The notes beneath the pieces were generated by a model. The model saw only the letters and a program-made list of their open reading frames with translations. It was not told where the DNA came from and made no database searches. Shown here in pieces: positions 43,620 to 52,967 of a DNA stretch of 64,000 bases. The stretch spans positions 4,391,501 through 4,455,500 of the forward strand of contig NZ_CP017476.1 in assembly GCF_001761385.1 (NCBI RefSeq). Direction: 5' to 3'. Position 1 is the stretch's first letter. The number at the start of each line of letters is the position of its first letter. The position numbers and the translations under genes are program-made. This DNA is from Hydrogenophaga crassostreae (GTDB taxonomy: Bacteria; Pseudomonadota; Gammaproteobacteria; Burkholderiales; Burkholderiaceae_C).

Positions 43620-44351
43620 ATGAGCACCACAAGCGATCTGATTCTGGCAATCAAGAAAGAGCTCAAAGCCACCCAGATGACCTACGCCGACCTGGCGCAC
43701 GCACTGGACATGGCGGAATCGAGCGTGAAGCGCATGCTGGCCAAGGGCGATATGTCCCTCTCCCGGGTCGATGAGATTTGCCGGGCTCTCAAGATCGACT
43801 TCGCCGAGCTCTCACGCCGCGTGGCAGACGCGCAGCCGCTGCTGACCGAGATGACTCAAGAACAAGAGCGCGCAGTGGTGGCCGACAAAAAACTGCTGCT
43901 GGCGGCTATTTGCGTGCTCAGCCAATGGACGCTGGAGCAAATCACCGGGCGCTACCGGATGACTGAAGCGGAATGCGTAAAGTACTTCGCCCAACTCGAC
44001 CGCATCGGCATCATCGAGCTGCGTCCGCTCAACCGCTACCGCCTCAAGCTCGCCAAAACCTTCCGCTGGCGCGCACACGGCGCCGTGATGAACTACTTCC
44101 GGGAAAATGCCGTGCTCGACTATTTCTCAGGCGGATTCGGCGGCCACGGAGAAGGATTGCTGATGGTGCACGGGTCCATCAGCCGGGCCTTGGCGCCCAC
44201 CTTTCTGGAACGCTTGCAACGCGTGGCACAAGATTTTTCCCAGCAGCACCAAGCCGATCAAAAGCTGGCCGACAAAGATCTGGAGGGCTACACAATGGTG
44301 CTTTGCATGCGCAGCTGGGAGTTCGAAGCATTTGCGCAGCTCAGGCGCTAG
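43620..44351 (+). CDS. helix-turn-helix (Xre-type) transcriptional regulator
   Basis: A 243-residue regulator. An N-terminal Xre helix-turn-helix (MTYADLAHALDMAESSVKRMLAKGDMSLSRVDEICRAL) is followed by an alpha-helical effector region with a winged-helix-like segment (KYFAQLDRIGIIELRPLNRYRLKLAKTFRW). The ATG at 43620 is chosen; an upstream frame start at 43548 overlaps the neighbouring start. It is divergent from the CREST-like gene and might regulate it. Ligand unknown. Confidence 0.8.
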   Translation: MSTTSDLILAIKKELKATQMTYADLAHALDMAESSVKRMLAKGDMSLSRVDEICRALKIDFAELSRRVADAQPLLTEMTQEQERAVVADKKLLLAAICVLSQWTLEQITGRYRMTEAECVKYFAQLDRIGIIELRPLNRYRLKLAKTFRWRAHGAVMNYFRENAVLDYFSGGFGGHGEGLLMVHGSISRALAPTFLERLQRVAQDFSQQHQADQKLADKDLEGYTMVLCMRSWEFEAFAQLRR

Positions 44352-44404
44352 GACCTGTTCACATGCAAGGGTGTACCGGCCCAGCGGAGCACCGAGCCAC
44401 CCCG

Positions 44405-44432
44405 GGAACCGGTGCCCTGAAAAGCCGGTTCC
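44405..44432. repeat. palindromic repeat 3' of the HTH regulator gene
   Basis: GGAACCGG and CCGGTTCC are perfect inverted 8-mers around a 12-base loop, in the 236-bp gap between the regulator and ProQ-domain genes. It shares the GGAACCGG core with the repeats near 5145, 5236 and 27151. No T-run follows, so it is not a standard terminator. Confidence 0.55.
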
Positions 44433-44587
44433 AGATGACCTTGGGCGGCCCCTCCCCCTGCCCGTTTCGTGATGAATTCATCGGCGCAAATCGCAAGCCA
44501 TTGGCCTTTGGTTGACGGGGCTGGCATGATCGAGGGTTACGGTCGCCTTGTTGCGGCATGCCTTTTTGCATATTTGACAGCGCATAC

Positions 44588-45463
44588 ATGACATCCAACG
44601 TTCCCGAATCTCCTGCCAGCGACGCTCCTGCCACGCCGATAGCCGAGGCCGCTGTGAACGCGCCCGCCACCGATGCTGAAACACACGTGGCAGCCGCCAG
44701 CGAACCAGACGCCCCAGCCAATCCAGCCAGCAGCCAGCCAAAAAGTGGCCGTGGTCCGCGTGGCGGGCAAGGTGGTGGACGGAGTGCTCAACCAAACAGG
44801 CAAGGCGGCGGCGCGGTGACGCGGCAACACCCGATGCTTGATCAGCTCGCCGCGCTCTACCCGGCCTTGTTTGGCGAAACCCTGCTGCCGCTCAAGCGCG
44901 GGATTTTTCAAGACCTGCTTGCCGCCCAGCCCGAAGCGTTGGACAAAGCTGGTTTAAAGGCCGCATTGGCGCTGCACACCCGATCAACCCGCTACCTCAC
45001 CGCTGTGGCCTCAGGCCAGCAACGCCACGACCTGGCAGGCCTGCCGGTCGAACCGCTGGCGCCCGAGCATGTGCACCATGCGCTGATCGAGGTGTTCCGC
45101 CGCCGTGGCGCGCGCAGCCGCGAAGACCTGCGCCCCAAAATGCGCCAGCGCATCGCCATTGCATTTGAAGCATCCGGCCTGTCGCGGGACGCCTATCTGG
45201 AGCTGGTTTCGGGCAAGGACGAAGAAGTGAACCAGATCACCAAAGACGGCGTCGAAGTGGCCGCCACCCGCCTCGCGCGCGACGAAGCGTTGCTGCGCAC
45301 CTTCGAAGCCAGCGGTAAAAACCTCAACGAGTTCGCCGACATGTACGGCCTGCATGTGCTTGATGCCAACCGAACAGTGGAGCGAGCAAAGGTGCGGCGC
45401 GACCAGATCGCAAGCCTGGCCCTGGCCGAAGAACGGGTGGCTGCGGCAGATCCCGGCGAATAG
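44588..45463 (+). CDS. ProQ/FinO-domain RNA-binding protein
   Basis: A 291-residue protein. An acidic then Gly/Arg/Gln-rich disordered N-terminus (about 1-75, including RGPRGGQGGGRSAQP) precedes a ProQ/FinO fold (HPMLDQLAALYPALFGE, LLPLKRGIFQDLLA, LALHTRSTRYLTAVA). A helical C-terminal part with a KMRQRIAIAFEASGLS-like segment follows (about 190-290). ProQ proteins bind structured RNA 3' ends and small RNAs. The start ATG at 44588 is preferred to one 30 bases earlier. A terminator follows. Confidence 0.82.
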   Translation: MTSNVPESPASDAPATPIAEAAVNAPATDAETHVAAASEPDAPANPASSQPKSGRGPRGGQGGGRSAQPNRQGGGAVTRQHPMLDQLAALYPALFGETLLPLKRGIFQDLLAAQPEALDKAGLKAALALHTRSTRYLTAVASGQQRHDLAGLPVEPLAPEHVHHALIEVFRRRGARSREDLRPKMRQRIAIAFEASGLSRDAYLELVSGKDEEVNQITKDGVEVAATRLARDEALLRTFEASGKNLNEFADMYGLHVLDANRTVERAKVRRDQIASLALAEERVAAADPGE

Positions 45464-45493
45464 TCACGCTTGCCAGTCCAGGCGCACCCAGCA

Positions 45494-45523
45494 AAAAGGC
45501 CCTGGGTCACCCAAGGGCCTTTT
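45494..45523 (+). terminator. intrinsic terminator after the ProQ-domain gene
   Basis: AAAAGGCCC and TGGGT pair with ACCCA and GGGCCTTTT around a single C, with one bulged A. TTTTCTTT follows on the plus strand. On the minus strand an A/T-run also follows, so it can serve the convergent fadD gene too. Confidence 0.75.
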
Positions 45524-45577
45524 CTTTGCGCAAATCTCGGCCCCCTACGGGGCTTTTCGGCTTTGTTCACCGCGGCA

Positions 45578-47296
45578 TCAGGCAGGATCCCGCAGCGCCC
45601 TGCGCAGGATTTTCCCGACGTTGGTCTTGGGAAGGTCGTTTTTGAATTCGATGTGTTGCGGGCGCTTGTAGCCGGTGAGGTTGTCGTGGCAGTAGCGGCT
45701 CACGTCTTCTGCGCTCAGAGTCGGATCGCTGCGCACAATGAAAACCTTGATGGCTTCGCCCTGACGCTCATCGGGCACGCCGACTGCGGCACACTCCAAC
45801 ACCCCTGGACAAGACGCAATCACGCTCTCCAGCTCGCTGGGAAACACGTTGAAGCCGGACACCAGGATCATGTCTTTCTTGCGGTCGACGATGCGGGTAT
45901 AGCCCTGCGCATCCATCTCACCGATGTCACCCGTGCGCATGTAGCCGTCGGCCGTGAATGCCTTCTCGGTTTCATCGGGCTGGTTGTAATAGCCCGTCAT
46001 CACGTTGGGGCCATGAATGCAAATCTCGCCCGACTGGCCGAGCGGTACGGTGTTGCCCTCGTCGTCTTTGATCGCGATGCGGATACTGGGCAGCGGCAGG
46101 CCGATGTTGCCGCTGAAATGGGTATTGGAGACCGGGTTGTTGGTGCCGATGGCGCAGGTCTCGCTCATGCCCCAGCCTTCGATCATGGCCGAACCGGTGA
46201 CCTTTTGCCACTCTTTGGCCGTGGCCTCGGTGGCGGCCATGCCGCCGGCCTGGGAAACCGCCAGCGATGAAAAATCGAGCGCGCGGAATTCGGCGTTTTG
46301 CAGCAAGCCGTTGAACAGCGTGTTCACCGCTGGCAGCAAATGGAAGGGGCGCTTTTTCAGCGTTTTGACAAAGCCGGGAATGTCGCGCGGGTTGGGAATG
46401 AGCGTCGTGTGCGCACCCCATCGCATGGTCAGCAAACTGAGCGTGAGCGCGAAGATGTGGTACAGCGGCAAGGCCGCGATATTGTTGCTCTCACGGATGT
46501 CGCCCACCTTGGCCAACGCTGGTGTAAACCAGGCTTCGGCCTGCAGCAGACCCGCGATGATGTTGCGGTGGGTGATGACCGCGCCTTTGGACAGGCCGGT
46601 GGTGCCGCCCGTGTACTGCAGGAAGGCGGTTGCGTCTTTGTTGGCCGTGCTCGGCGCAAAGGGCTTGCCCTGGCCCCGGGCCAATGCGGTGGGGAAATTC
46701 ACAATCGTGCGCGGTCCCCTGGGGCCATCCAGCGGCAGTTTGTAAGCCGGCACCATTTTGGCCAGATGGCGCACGGCAAAGGTGATCCATTTGCCTTTGG
46801 CGCCACCAAGCAGATCGCCCAACCCGGTGAGCACCACATGTTGCACCTCGGTTTGATCGATCACCTCTTGCAGCACCGTCGCAAAGTTCTCCAGAATCAC
46901 GATAGCTTTGGCACCCGAGTCCTTCAACTGGTGCTCCAGCTCGCGGGCGGTGTAAAGCGGGTTGACGTTGACGACTGTGAATCCGGCGCGCAACACCGCG
47001 GCCATGGCCACCAGAAACTGCGGCACGTTGGGCACCATGATCGCCACGCGGTCACCGGCCTGCAGGCCCTGCCCTTGCAACCAGGCGCCGAGCGCGCGGC
47101 TGTGGCGCTCCAGCTCGCCATAGGTCATCCACTTTTCCATGCACACCGACACCGGGCGCGACGCGTTCTGGTGCAAGCTCTCTTCGATCAACGCGGCCAA
47201 CGAAACATGGGCCTCCGCATCGATGTCATGCGGTACGCCCGCAGGATACTGTGCCAGCCAGGGGCGGTCGTCGGTGGTGGAAGGGGTCATGTGCAT
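45578..47296 (-). CDS. fadD: long-chain fatty acid-CoA ligase
   Basis: A 572-residue ANL-family enzyme that activates fatty acids to acyl-CoA with ATP. AMP-binding motif LQYTGGTTGLSKGAVITHRN lies near 218. EGWGMSETCAIG, the A8 DRKKDMILVSGFNVFPSELE and the C-terminal catalytic Lys in PKTNVGKILRR are present. The ATG at 47296 or the one six bases inside may be used. It converges on the ProQ-domain gene. Confidence 0.93.
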   Translation of the reverse strand: MHMTPSTTDDRPWLAQYPAGVPHDIDAEAHVSLAALIEESLHQNASRPVSVCMEKWMTYGELERHSRALGAWLQGQGLQAGDRVAIMVPNVPQFLVAMAAVLRAGFTVVNVNPLYTARELEHQLKDSGAKAIVILENFATVLQEVIDQTEVQHVVLTGLGDLLGGAKGKWITFAVRHLAKMVPAYKLPLDGPRGPRTIVNFPTALARGQGKPFAPSTANKDATAFLQYTGGTTGLSKGAVITHRNIIAGLLQAEAWFTPALAKVGDIRESNNIAALPLYHIFALTLSLLTMRWGAHTTLIPNPRDIPGFVKTLKKRPFHLLPAVNTLFNGLLQNAEFRALDFSSLAVSQAGGMAATEATAKEWQKVTGSAMIEGWGMSETCAIGTNNPVSNTHFSGNIGLPLPSIRIAIKDDEGNTVPLGQSGEICIHGPNVMTGYYNQPDETEKAFTADGYMRTGDIGEMDAQGYTRIVDRKKDMILVSGFNVFPSELESVIASCPGVLECAAVGVPDERQGEAIKVFIVRSDPTLSAEDVSRYCHDNLTGYKRPQHIEFKNDLPKTNVGKILRRALRDPA

Positions 47297-47435
47297 GTCT
47301 CTCGAGATGGGTTTTATGGGATCCGGGGCACCAGGGTGCCGAACACTTCAGAATAGCATCGGACCCTTCGTTTCGCGGCACCGCCCGAGTTGCCCGGCGT
47401 CACGAACGCGACGCAGGGCGTGCGATAGTTCAAGC

Positions 47436-48443
47436 ATGACAACCCCTACCCTGCCGCAGCCCCTGCCGAACCGACCTGAGCCGCCGACTGGCTCCGCCTT
47501 GGCACGTTTGCAACGCACATTGATGGCGGCCGCCTGGGTGACATCGCTGCTCTGGCTGGTCTTGATGTGGCCTCGCTCCCCGTTCTGGGCCTCTGTCGGT
47601 TTGATGCTGGGCGCGTGGAGCCACGCGATCATTCTTGCGGTCGAGCTGGCACTTGCTTCACGGGTCAACCGGACCGACAGCGTGACTCAGCCCAGCTTTG
47701 CCCAACGCGTCAACGCCTGGTGGCAAGAAGCCACGCTCACCCCCTCCATATTCCTTTGGCGGCAACCTTTTCGCTGGCGCGATCTGCCCGACAACACAGG
47801 GACAGCAGGTCGGTTCGCACCTGGCTCCACCGTGGTCCTGATCCATGGGTTTGTGTGCAACCGGGGCTTCTGGGCGCCATGGATGCAGGCCATGCGCAAT
47901 GCGGGGGTGCCGTACACCTCGGTGAATCTGGAACCGGTGTTTGGGTCCATCGACGCGGGTGTGCCCCTGATTGAAGACGCTGTTTCGCGCGCAGAGCAGC
48001 TGGGGGCCAAACTGCCTGTTCTGGTTTGCCACAGCATGGGCGGGCTGGCGGCGCGAGCATGGCTGGCCAGCGCACCTGGCAACCTTCGCCGTGTGGGCCG
48101 GGTCATCACCATCGGATCGCCCCACCACGGCACCTGGCTGGCGCGCTGGAGCCGGGTTACCAACGGCCGCCAGATGCGACAACACAGCGACTGGCTGAAC
48201 GCGCTGGCCGCCAAAGAGGCAGCGCTACACGGTCACCAGGCCTACACCCCGTTCCTGTGCTGGTATTCCAACGCCGACCACATCGTGTTCCCCACTTCCA
48301 CCGCCATGCTGCCTGACGCCGACAACCGCCATGTGCCTGGCGTGCCGCATGTGGCGCTGGCGTTTCACCCCACCGTGATGCGCGAGTCGCTGGCGATGGT
48401 GGTGCCTGCGGCGATTTCACCCGAGGCGCGCACGGCTTCGTAA
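47436..48443 (+). CDS. alpha/beta-hydrolase lipase-like membrane-anchored protein
   Basis: 335 residues. Two N-terminal hydrophobic segments (about 29-48 and 52-76) precede a lipase-like alpha/beta hydrolase. VVLIHGFVCN (about 133) supplies the oxyanion region; nucleophile Ser200 in VCHSMGG; Asp in SNADHIVFP (about 280) and His in VPHVALAFHP (about 305). It acts on esters in or near the membrane, perhaps periplasmic. The last 79 bp overlap the 3' end of phhA on the other strand. Confidence 0.8.
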   Translation: MTTPTLPQPLPNRPEPPTGSALARLQRTLMAAAWVTSLLWLVLMWPRSPFWASVGLMLGAWSHAIILAVELALASRVNRTDSVTQPSFAQRVNAWWQEATLTPSIFLWRQPFRWRDLPDNTGTAGRFAPGSTVVLIHGFVCNRGFWAPWMQAMRNAGVPYTSVNLEPVFGSIDAGVPLIEDAVSRAEQLGAKLPVLVCHSMGGLAARAWLASAPGNLRRVGRVITIGSPHHGTWLARWSRVTNGRQMRQHSDWLNALAAKEAALHGHQAYTPFLCWYSNADHIVFPTSTAMLPDADNRHVPGVPHVALAFHPTVMRESLAMVVPAAISPEARTAS

Positions 48444-49219
48444 AGCGGCGTGAAATCGGGCGCCGTGAAGTCGAACAGCTGCTGGAAACTTTCGATCACG
48501 AAGTAGGTCGCCTGGTAGTCGTCAATTTTGTATTTCGTGCGCATGCAGCGCACCAGATCGAGCGCGATGCGCAGCGGATCCGGGCTGTTGACACTGTGAC
48601 GCAACTCACCCGAAGAGCTCAAAATGCCGGCGCCGTAGGCGCGCAGACCGTCGGTTTGCTGGATAAGCCCGAACTCGATGGTGTACCAGTACAAGCGCGA
48701 CAACAGCTCGCCCGCGCCCAGATCGTGCGCCTTCAACCCGCCCGCGCCGTAGCGTTGCACGTAATCGGCAAACACCGGGTTGAACAGCAACGGCACATGG
48801 CCAAACAGGTCGTGGAACACATCGGGCTCGACGATGTACTCAAACTCATCGGGTTTGCGGATCCAGTCGGTCACCGGGAAGCGCCGGTTGGCCAGCAAGT
48901 CAAAGAATGGCCGCTCGGGAATCAGCCCGGGCACGGCCACGATTTCCCAGCCTGTGGCTGGCTTCAAGCGCTCATTGATTTCTTCGAAGCGCGGGATGCG
49001 GTCCTTCACTCCCAACGACGGCAAGGCTTCAATGAACGCGTCACAAGCCAACCCCGGCAACAGCGCCGACTGCCGCTCGTACAGACGGCGGTAGGTGTCG
49101 TGATCGGCTTCGGTGTAGCTGCCCCAGTTCTGCGGGCAGGTGTAATCGTCCATCGCGCGGCTGTAATCGCCACGCGGGGGGCGCTCACTGGCGCCATAAA
49201 CAACAGGGGCAACGGCCAT
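48365..49219 (-). CDS. phhA: phenylalanine 4-monooxygenase
   Basis: A 284-residue non-heme iron, pterin-dependent enzyme that hydroxylates phenylalanine to tyrosine. Iron ligands His136 and His141 (VFHDLFGHVPLL) and Glu182 (YWYTIEFGL) are present. Length is normal for the bacterial enzyme. It lies 114 bp downstream of hpd on the same strand, placing the first and third steps of phenylalanine breakdown together. No pterin dehydratase gene (phhB) is next to it. Its 3' end overlaps the lipase gene by 79 bp. Confidence 0.95.
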   Translation of the reverse strand: MAVAPVVYGASERPPRGDYSRAMDDYTCPQNWGSYTEADHDTYRRLYERQSALLPGLACDAFIEALPSLGVKDRIPRFEEINERLKPATGWEIVAVPGLIPERPFFDLLANRRFPVTDWIRKPDEFEYIVEPDVFHDLFGHVPLLFNPVFADYVQRYGAGGLKAHDLGAGELLSRLYWYTIEFGLIQQTDGLRAYGAGILSSSGELRHSVNSPDPLRIALDLVRCMRTKYKIDDYQATYFVIESFQQLFDFTAPDFTPLYEAVRASGEIAAGTTIASDSRITVG

Positions 49220-49333
49220 GGGTGTTCTCCTTCAATCCAACCAAAACTGCCACACAGAATTCCCGAAAAAGGTGCAGGGCGAAGCGCGCGGGCGCAGGCA
49301 GTGGCAGCGCCACGGCAAGCCCGCGCAACGACG

Positions 49334-50470
49334 CTATGCGCCTTTTGTCGGGGATTCCAACGCGCCGCGGCGGATTTGGTCCAGCTCCATCGTCTCGAAC
49401 AGCGCCTTGAAGTTGCCTTCGCCAAAGCCGTCATTGCCTTTGCGCTGGATGAACTCGAAGAAGATGGGGCCAAGCTGGTTTTCGCTGAAGATTTGCAGCA
49501 GCAGTTCGCCGTGGTTGCCGTCGACCAGAATGTTGCGAGCCTTGAGGCCTTCCAGGTCTTCACCGTGGCCGGGAATGCGCTTGTCGAGCAGCTCGTAGTA
49601 GGTGTCGCTGGTGTTGAGCAGTTTCACGCCCGCCATCTGCAGTGCATCCACCGTGTCGTACAGGTTGGTCGAGCCCATGGCGATGTGCTGAATGCCCTCG
49701 CCCTGGTAGCGGTCCAGGTACTCCTGAATCTGACCGGCCTTCTCGTTGCCCTCTTCGTTGATCGGGATGCGGATCTTGCCGCAAGGGCTGGTCATGGCCT
49801 TGCTCTTGACGCCGGTGGCCTGACCTTCGATATCAAAGTAGCGCACTTCGCGGAAGTTGAACAGGCGCTCGTAGAAGCCCGACCATTCGGCCATGCGGCC
49901 ACGGTGCACGTTGTGGGTCAGGTGGTCGATGTAGGTCAGGCCATGGCCCACTGGGTTCAGCGTGGCGCCGGGCAGCGGCTTGAAATCGACATCGAAGAAA
50001 CCGATGTTGCCGATGGCGCCTTCTTCTGCGCCATTTTTGCCGCGCCACTGGTCGATGAAATAGATGATCGAATCGCCAATGCCCTTGATGGCCGGGATGT
50101 TGAGTTCGCCCGGGCCGGCGTCTTGCGCGTAGCCCCAGGCGCCCAGCGAAATCGCGCGCTCGTAGGCCGCCTTGGCATCGGCCACGCGGAACGCGATGGC
50201 GCACACGCTGGGGCCATGCAGACGGGCGAAACGCTGGGCAAAGCTGTCAGGCTCGGCGTTGATGATGAAGTTGACACCGCCCTGGCGGTAAAGGGTCACG
50301 TCTTTGCGCCGGTGCTTGGCGATGGCCTGGAATCCCATGCTTTCAAACAGGGCGCCCATGGCAGCCGGATCGGGTGCGGCGTATTCGATGAATTCAAAGC
50401 CATCGGTACCCATGGGATTGTCCCAGGTGGTTGTGTCGGGCGTGGCAGGCTGCTGCTTGGCGGTATTCAT
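49334..50470 (-). CDS. hpd: 4-hydroxyphenylpyruvate dioxygenase
   Basis: A 378-residue VOC-superfamily Fe(II) enzyme that converts 4-hydroxyphenylpyruvate to homogentisate. Iron ligands are His183 (IDHLTHNV), His262 (IQHIAMG) and Glu339 (FFEFIQRKG). AGGAG lies nine bases before the ATG at 50470. It is divergent from an Lrp/AsnC-type regulator gene with a 153-bp gap. Confidence 0.95.
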   Translation of the reverse strand: MNTAKQQPATPDTTTWDNPMGTDGFEFIEYAAPDPAAMGALFESMGFQAIAKHRRKDVTLYRQGGVNFIINAEPDSFAQRFARLHGPSVCAIAFRVADAKAAYERAISLGAWGYAQDAGPGELNIPAIKGIGDSIIYFIDQWRGKNGAEEGAIGNIGFFDVDFKPLPGATLNPVGHGLTYIDHLTHNVHRGRMAEWSGFYERLFNFREVRYFDIEGQATGVKSKAMTSPCGKIRIPINEEGNEKAGQIQEYLDRYQGEGIQHIAMGSTNLYDTVDALQMAGVKLLNTSDTYYELLDKRIPGHGEDLEGLKARNILVDGNHGELLLQIFSENQLGPIFFEFIQRKGNDGFGEGNFKALFETMELDQIRRGALESPTKGA

Positions 50471-50549
50471 GTCGCTTGTCTCCTGTTGTGAGCGGTCCGG
50501 CGTCATGGACCGTTGATTCTGGTGAAGTCGAACCCACCACTGTATCGGT

Positions 50550-50567
50550 GCAATCCATCAAGATTGC
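50550..50567. promoter_or_regulatory. inverted repeat between hpd and an Lrp/AsnC regulator gene
   Basis: GCAATC-CATCAA-GATTGC is a perfect 6-bp inverted repeat with a six-base centre. It is in the 153-bp divergent gap, 57 bp before the regulator ATG and 80 bp before hpd. It is the best candidate operator for the adjacent regulator. Confidence 0.5.
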
Positions 50568-50623
50568 TGCGTTTTGAGGCGAATCCTCCGCCCTTAACGC
50601 AGGAAACCTGCAAAATATCAATC

Positions 50624-51097
50624 ATGCAAGCACCTGACAAGCTCGACCGCCACATTCTGCGCATCCTTCAAACCGATGGCAGGGCCACCTACGACCAAAT
50701 CGCCGAAACCGTGGGCCTTTCCCCCAGTGCCGTGCTGCGCCGCGTGAAGCGGCTGGAAGACACAGGCGTGATCGACCGTTATGTTGCGCTCATTCGCCCT
50801 GAAGCGGTGGGTTTGGGTCTGACAGCCTATGTCAATGTGCGACTGGAGAAGCACTTTGAAAGCGCCAAGCGCAACCCGATGGACGTATTCCGCGCCAGCG
50901 TGGTGGGCTGGGCGGAGGTGGTGGAATGCGTGGCGCTGACGGGGGAAATGGACTACCAGTTGCGCCTGGTGGTGGCCGACATGCCGGCCTATTCGCGCTT
51001 CATGATGGATACGCTGCTCAAACACCCCAGCGTGCAAGACTGCAAAACCAGTTTTGTGATGGACCGGGTGAAAAGCACCACAGCGATGCCGGTTTGA
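50624..51097 (+). CDS. Lrp/AsnC-family transcriptional regulator
   Basis: A 157-residue Lrp/AsnC regulator starting MQAPDKLDRHILRILQTDGR. Helix-turn-helix: ATYDQIAETVGLSPSAVLRRVKRLEDTGVI. The RAM ligand domain covers about 70-150 (VALTGEMDYQLRLVVADMPAYSRF). It is divergent from hpd and phhA, so it probably senses an aromatic amino acid and regulates them, as PhhR-unlike Lrp-type regulators do in several proteobacteria; inferred. Confidence 0.88.
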   Translation: MQAPDKLDRHILRILQTDGRATYDQIAETVGLSPSAVLRRVKRLEDTGVIDRYVALIRPEAVGLGLTAYVNVRLEKHFESAKRNPMDVFRASVVGWAEVVECVALTGEMDYQLRLVVADMPAYSRFMMDTLLKHPSVQDCKTSFVMDRVKSTTAMPV

Positions 51098-51234
51098 CAC
51101 CCGGGCTCTGCCCAATTTGTTGCAGCGCAACAAAACAGCCCCAACCCAGGCAGAATTCGCCCGTTTATCGGCTTATCGGCGGGGCCGTGTCGCCTGACAC
51201 GCGAAATACTAGGGATAACCCTTATATTGAACGC

Positions 51235-51951
51235 ATGTCCAGCCCAAATCCTCCGATCCCATCGACCAGCCTGCAACAGGCGACAGGGCAGCGCAGTGGC
51301 CAAGCCTCTGCAGCAGCCGACAACGCACCGGGCGCGGTGGTGCCGATCCGTTCCATGGGTTTGAGGCATTTGCCTGATATCGAAGCGCACTTGCTGGCGC
51401 TGGACCCGCAGGATCGCTATTTGCGCTTTGGCTACTCGGCCAACGATGAACACATCAGGAAGTATGTGGGTCAGCTCCGTTTCGAGCGCGACGAGCTGTT
51501 TGGCATCTTCAACCGCAAGCTTGAACTGATCGCCATGGCGCACCTCGCGTTTTCAGTGGATCCCAGCTTCAAGAGCTGCGCCGAGTTTGGTGTGTCGGTC
51601 GCCAAAGGCGCACGCGCCAGGGGTTACGGCAGCCAGCTGTTCAACCGCGCCGTGATGCATGCACGCAACGAGGGCGTGAACCAGCTGTTCATTCATGCAC
51701 TGTCGGAAAACACGGCCATGCTCAAGATCGCCCGAAAAGCCGGTGCCCGGATTGAGCGCGACGGATCGGAAAGCGAGGCCCACCTGGTGTTGCCGCCCGC
51801 CAGTTTCGATACGCGCGTGATCGAACTGTTCAACGAACAAGTGGCCATCACCGACTACCACCTCAAGGCCCGGGCACGCAGATTCTGGGGATTTTTGTCG
51901 ATCCTGCAAGGCGCTCGCAGCGATGAGAAGCAGCCAGCGCACTCCGAATAG
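51235..51951 (+). CDS. GNAT-family acetyltransferase
   Basis: A 238-residue protein. After a low-complexity N-terminus (about 1-38), the GNAT fold runs from about 40 to 185. The acetyl-CoA loop is in VSVAKGARARGYGSQLFNRAVMHA (Q/RxxGxG/A-like). A C-terminal extension follows. The ATG at 51235 lies 7 bp after a TATATT box in CTAGGGATAACCCTTATATT, possibly an extended -10, making the leader very short. Substrate unknown. Confidence 0.8.
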   Translation: MSSPNPPIPSTSLQQATGQRSGQASAAADNAPGAVVPIRSMGLRHLPDIEAHLLALDPQDRYLRFGYSANDEHIRKYVGQLRFERDELFGIFNRKLELIAMAHLAFSVDPSFKSCAEFGVSVAKGARARGYGSQLFNRAVMHARNEGVNQLFIHALSENTAMLKIARKAGARIERDGSESEAHLVLPPASFDTRVIELFNEQVAITDYHLKARARRFWGFLSILQGARSDEKQPAHSE

Positions 51952-52086
51952 CCAACCAACTCGACCCGGCAAAGCGAGCCCCGGCGCGATCAAGCCTTGA
52001 GGCTCGGCACCGCCACAGAGCCAGCTTTACGGGCGGCCGTGGGCTTGCGGTATCCTTTGGCCCGTAGCAACCAACCCTTTCCCTCA

Positions 52087-52959
52087 GTGGCCGACATCCC
52101 CCCCAGTCCCGGGCCGCAGCGCAGCCTGCGGCAAGAAGACAAGCGTGGATTCCTGCAAAAACTCGCAGAATTCATCCACCCTGGTCCAGATTCCATCGCC
52201 GAACTGATCGGCATCCTGGCTGAAGCCGAAGACAACGACATCATCAATGCCGAGTCGCGCGTGATGCTCGAAGGCGTGATGCGCATCGCCAATATGTCCG
52301 CAGGCGATGTGATGGTGGCAGCGCCGCGCATGGACCTGCTGGATATCGATGCGCCCTACGAAGAGCTGCTGCACATCATCATCGACACGGCGCACTCGCG
52401 GTTTCCGGTCTACGAAGACGACCGCGAAAACATCATCGGCATCCTGCTCGCCAAAGACCTGCTCAAGCTGCAACGCGCGCCAGAGCACAACATCAGGGCC
52501 CTGTTGCGCCCAGCCACCTTTGTGCCCGAAAGCAAAGGGCTCAACGATCTGTTGCGCGAATTCCGCGGCAACCGCAACCACCTGGCCATCGTGATCGACG
52601 AGTTTGGCCGCATGGCCGGGCTGATCACGATTGAAGACGTGCTCGAAGAAATCGTGGGCGAAATCGAAGATGAATTCGACGAGGTGGAAGACGAAGGCGA
52701 TATCTACGCCCTGGCCGACAACACCTGGCGGGTCAGCGGCGACACGCCCATCGAGCGCATCAACGAATCGTTTACCGTGAAGCTGCCATTCGACGAGTTC
52801 GAAACCATTGGCGGCTTGATTGCCCACGATATGGGTCACGTACCCAAGCGCGGCGAAATTCACGAAGCCGAAGGTTTGCGCTTCATTGTTTTGCACACCA
52901 AGGGTGGCGCGGTGAAGTGGTTCAAAGTGATGCCTGCGCCCCAGCAAGACGCCGCCTGA
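52087..52959 (+). CDS. corC: CBS-domain transporter-associated protein (CorC-type)
   Basis: A 290-residue cytoplasmic protein with two CBS domains (about 60-180; VMVAAPRMDLLDIDAPYEEL, FRGNRNHLAIVIDEFGRMAG) and a C-terminal CorC_HlyC domain (about 205-285). It modulates Mg2+/Co2+ efflux or the membrane partner of the HlyC/CorC family. GTG at 52087 gives the family-like MADIPPSPGPQRS; a longer frame would start at a TTG at 51997. It is followed by lnt after 8 bp, the common corC-lnt pairing. Confidence 0.9.
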   Translation: MADIPPSPGPQRSLRQEDKRGFLQKLAEFIHPGPDSIAELIGILAEAEDNDIINAESRVMLEGVMRIANMSAGDVMVAAPRMDLLDIDAPYEELLHIIIDTAHSRFPVYEDDRENIIGILLAKDLLKLQRAPEHNIRALLRPATFVPESKGLNDLLREFRGNRNHLAIVIDEFGRMAGLITIEDVLEEIVGEIEDEFDEVEDEGDIYALADNTWRVSGDTPIERINESFTVKLPFDEFETIGGLIAHDMGHVPKRGEIHEAEGLRFIVLHTKGGAVKWFKVMPAPQQDAA

Positions 52960-52967
52960 CAGGTTGT

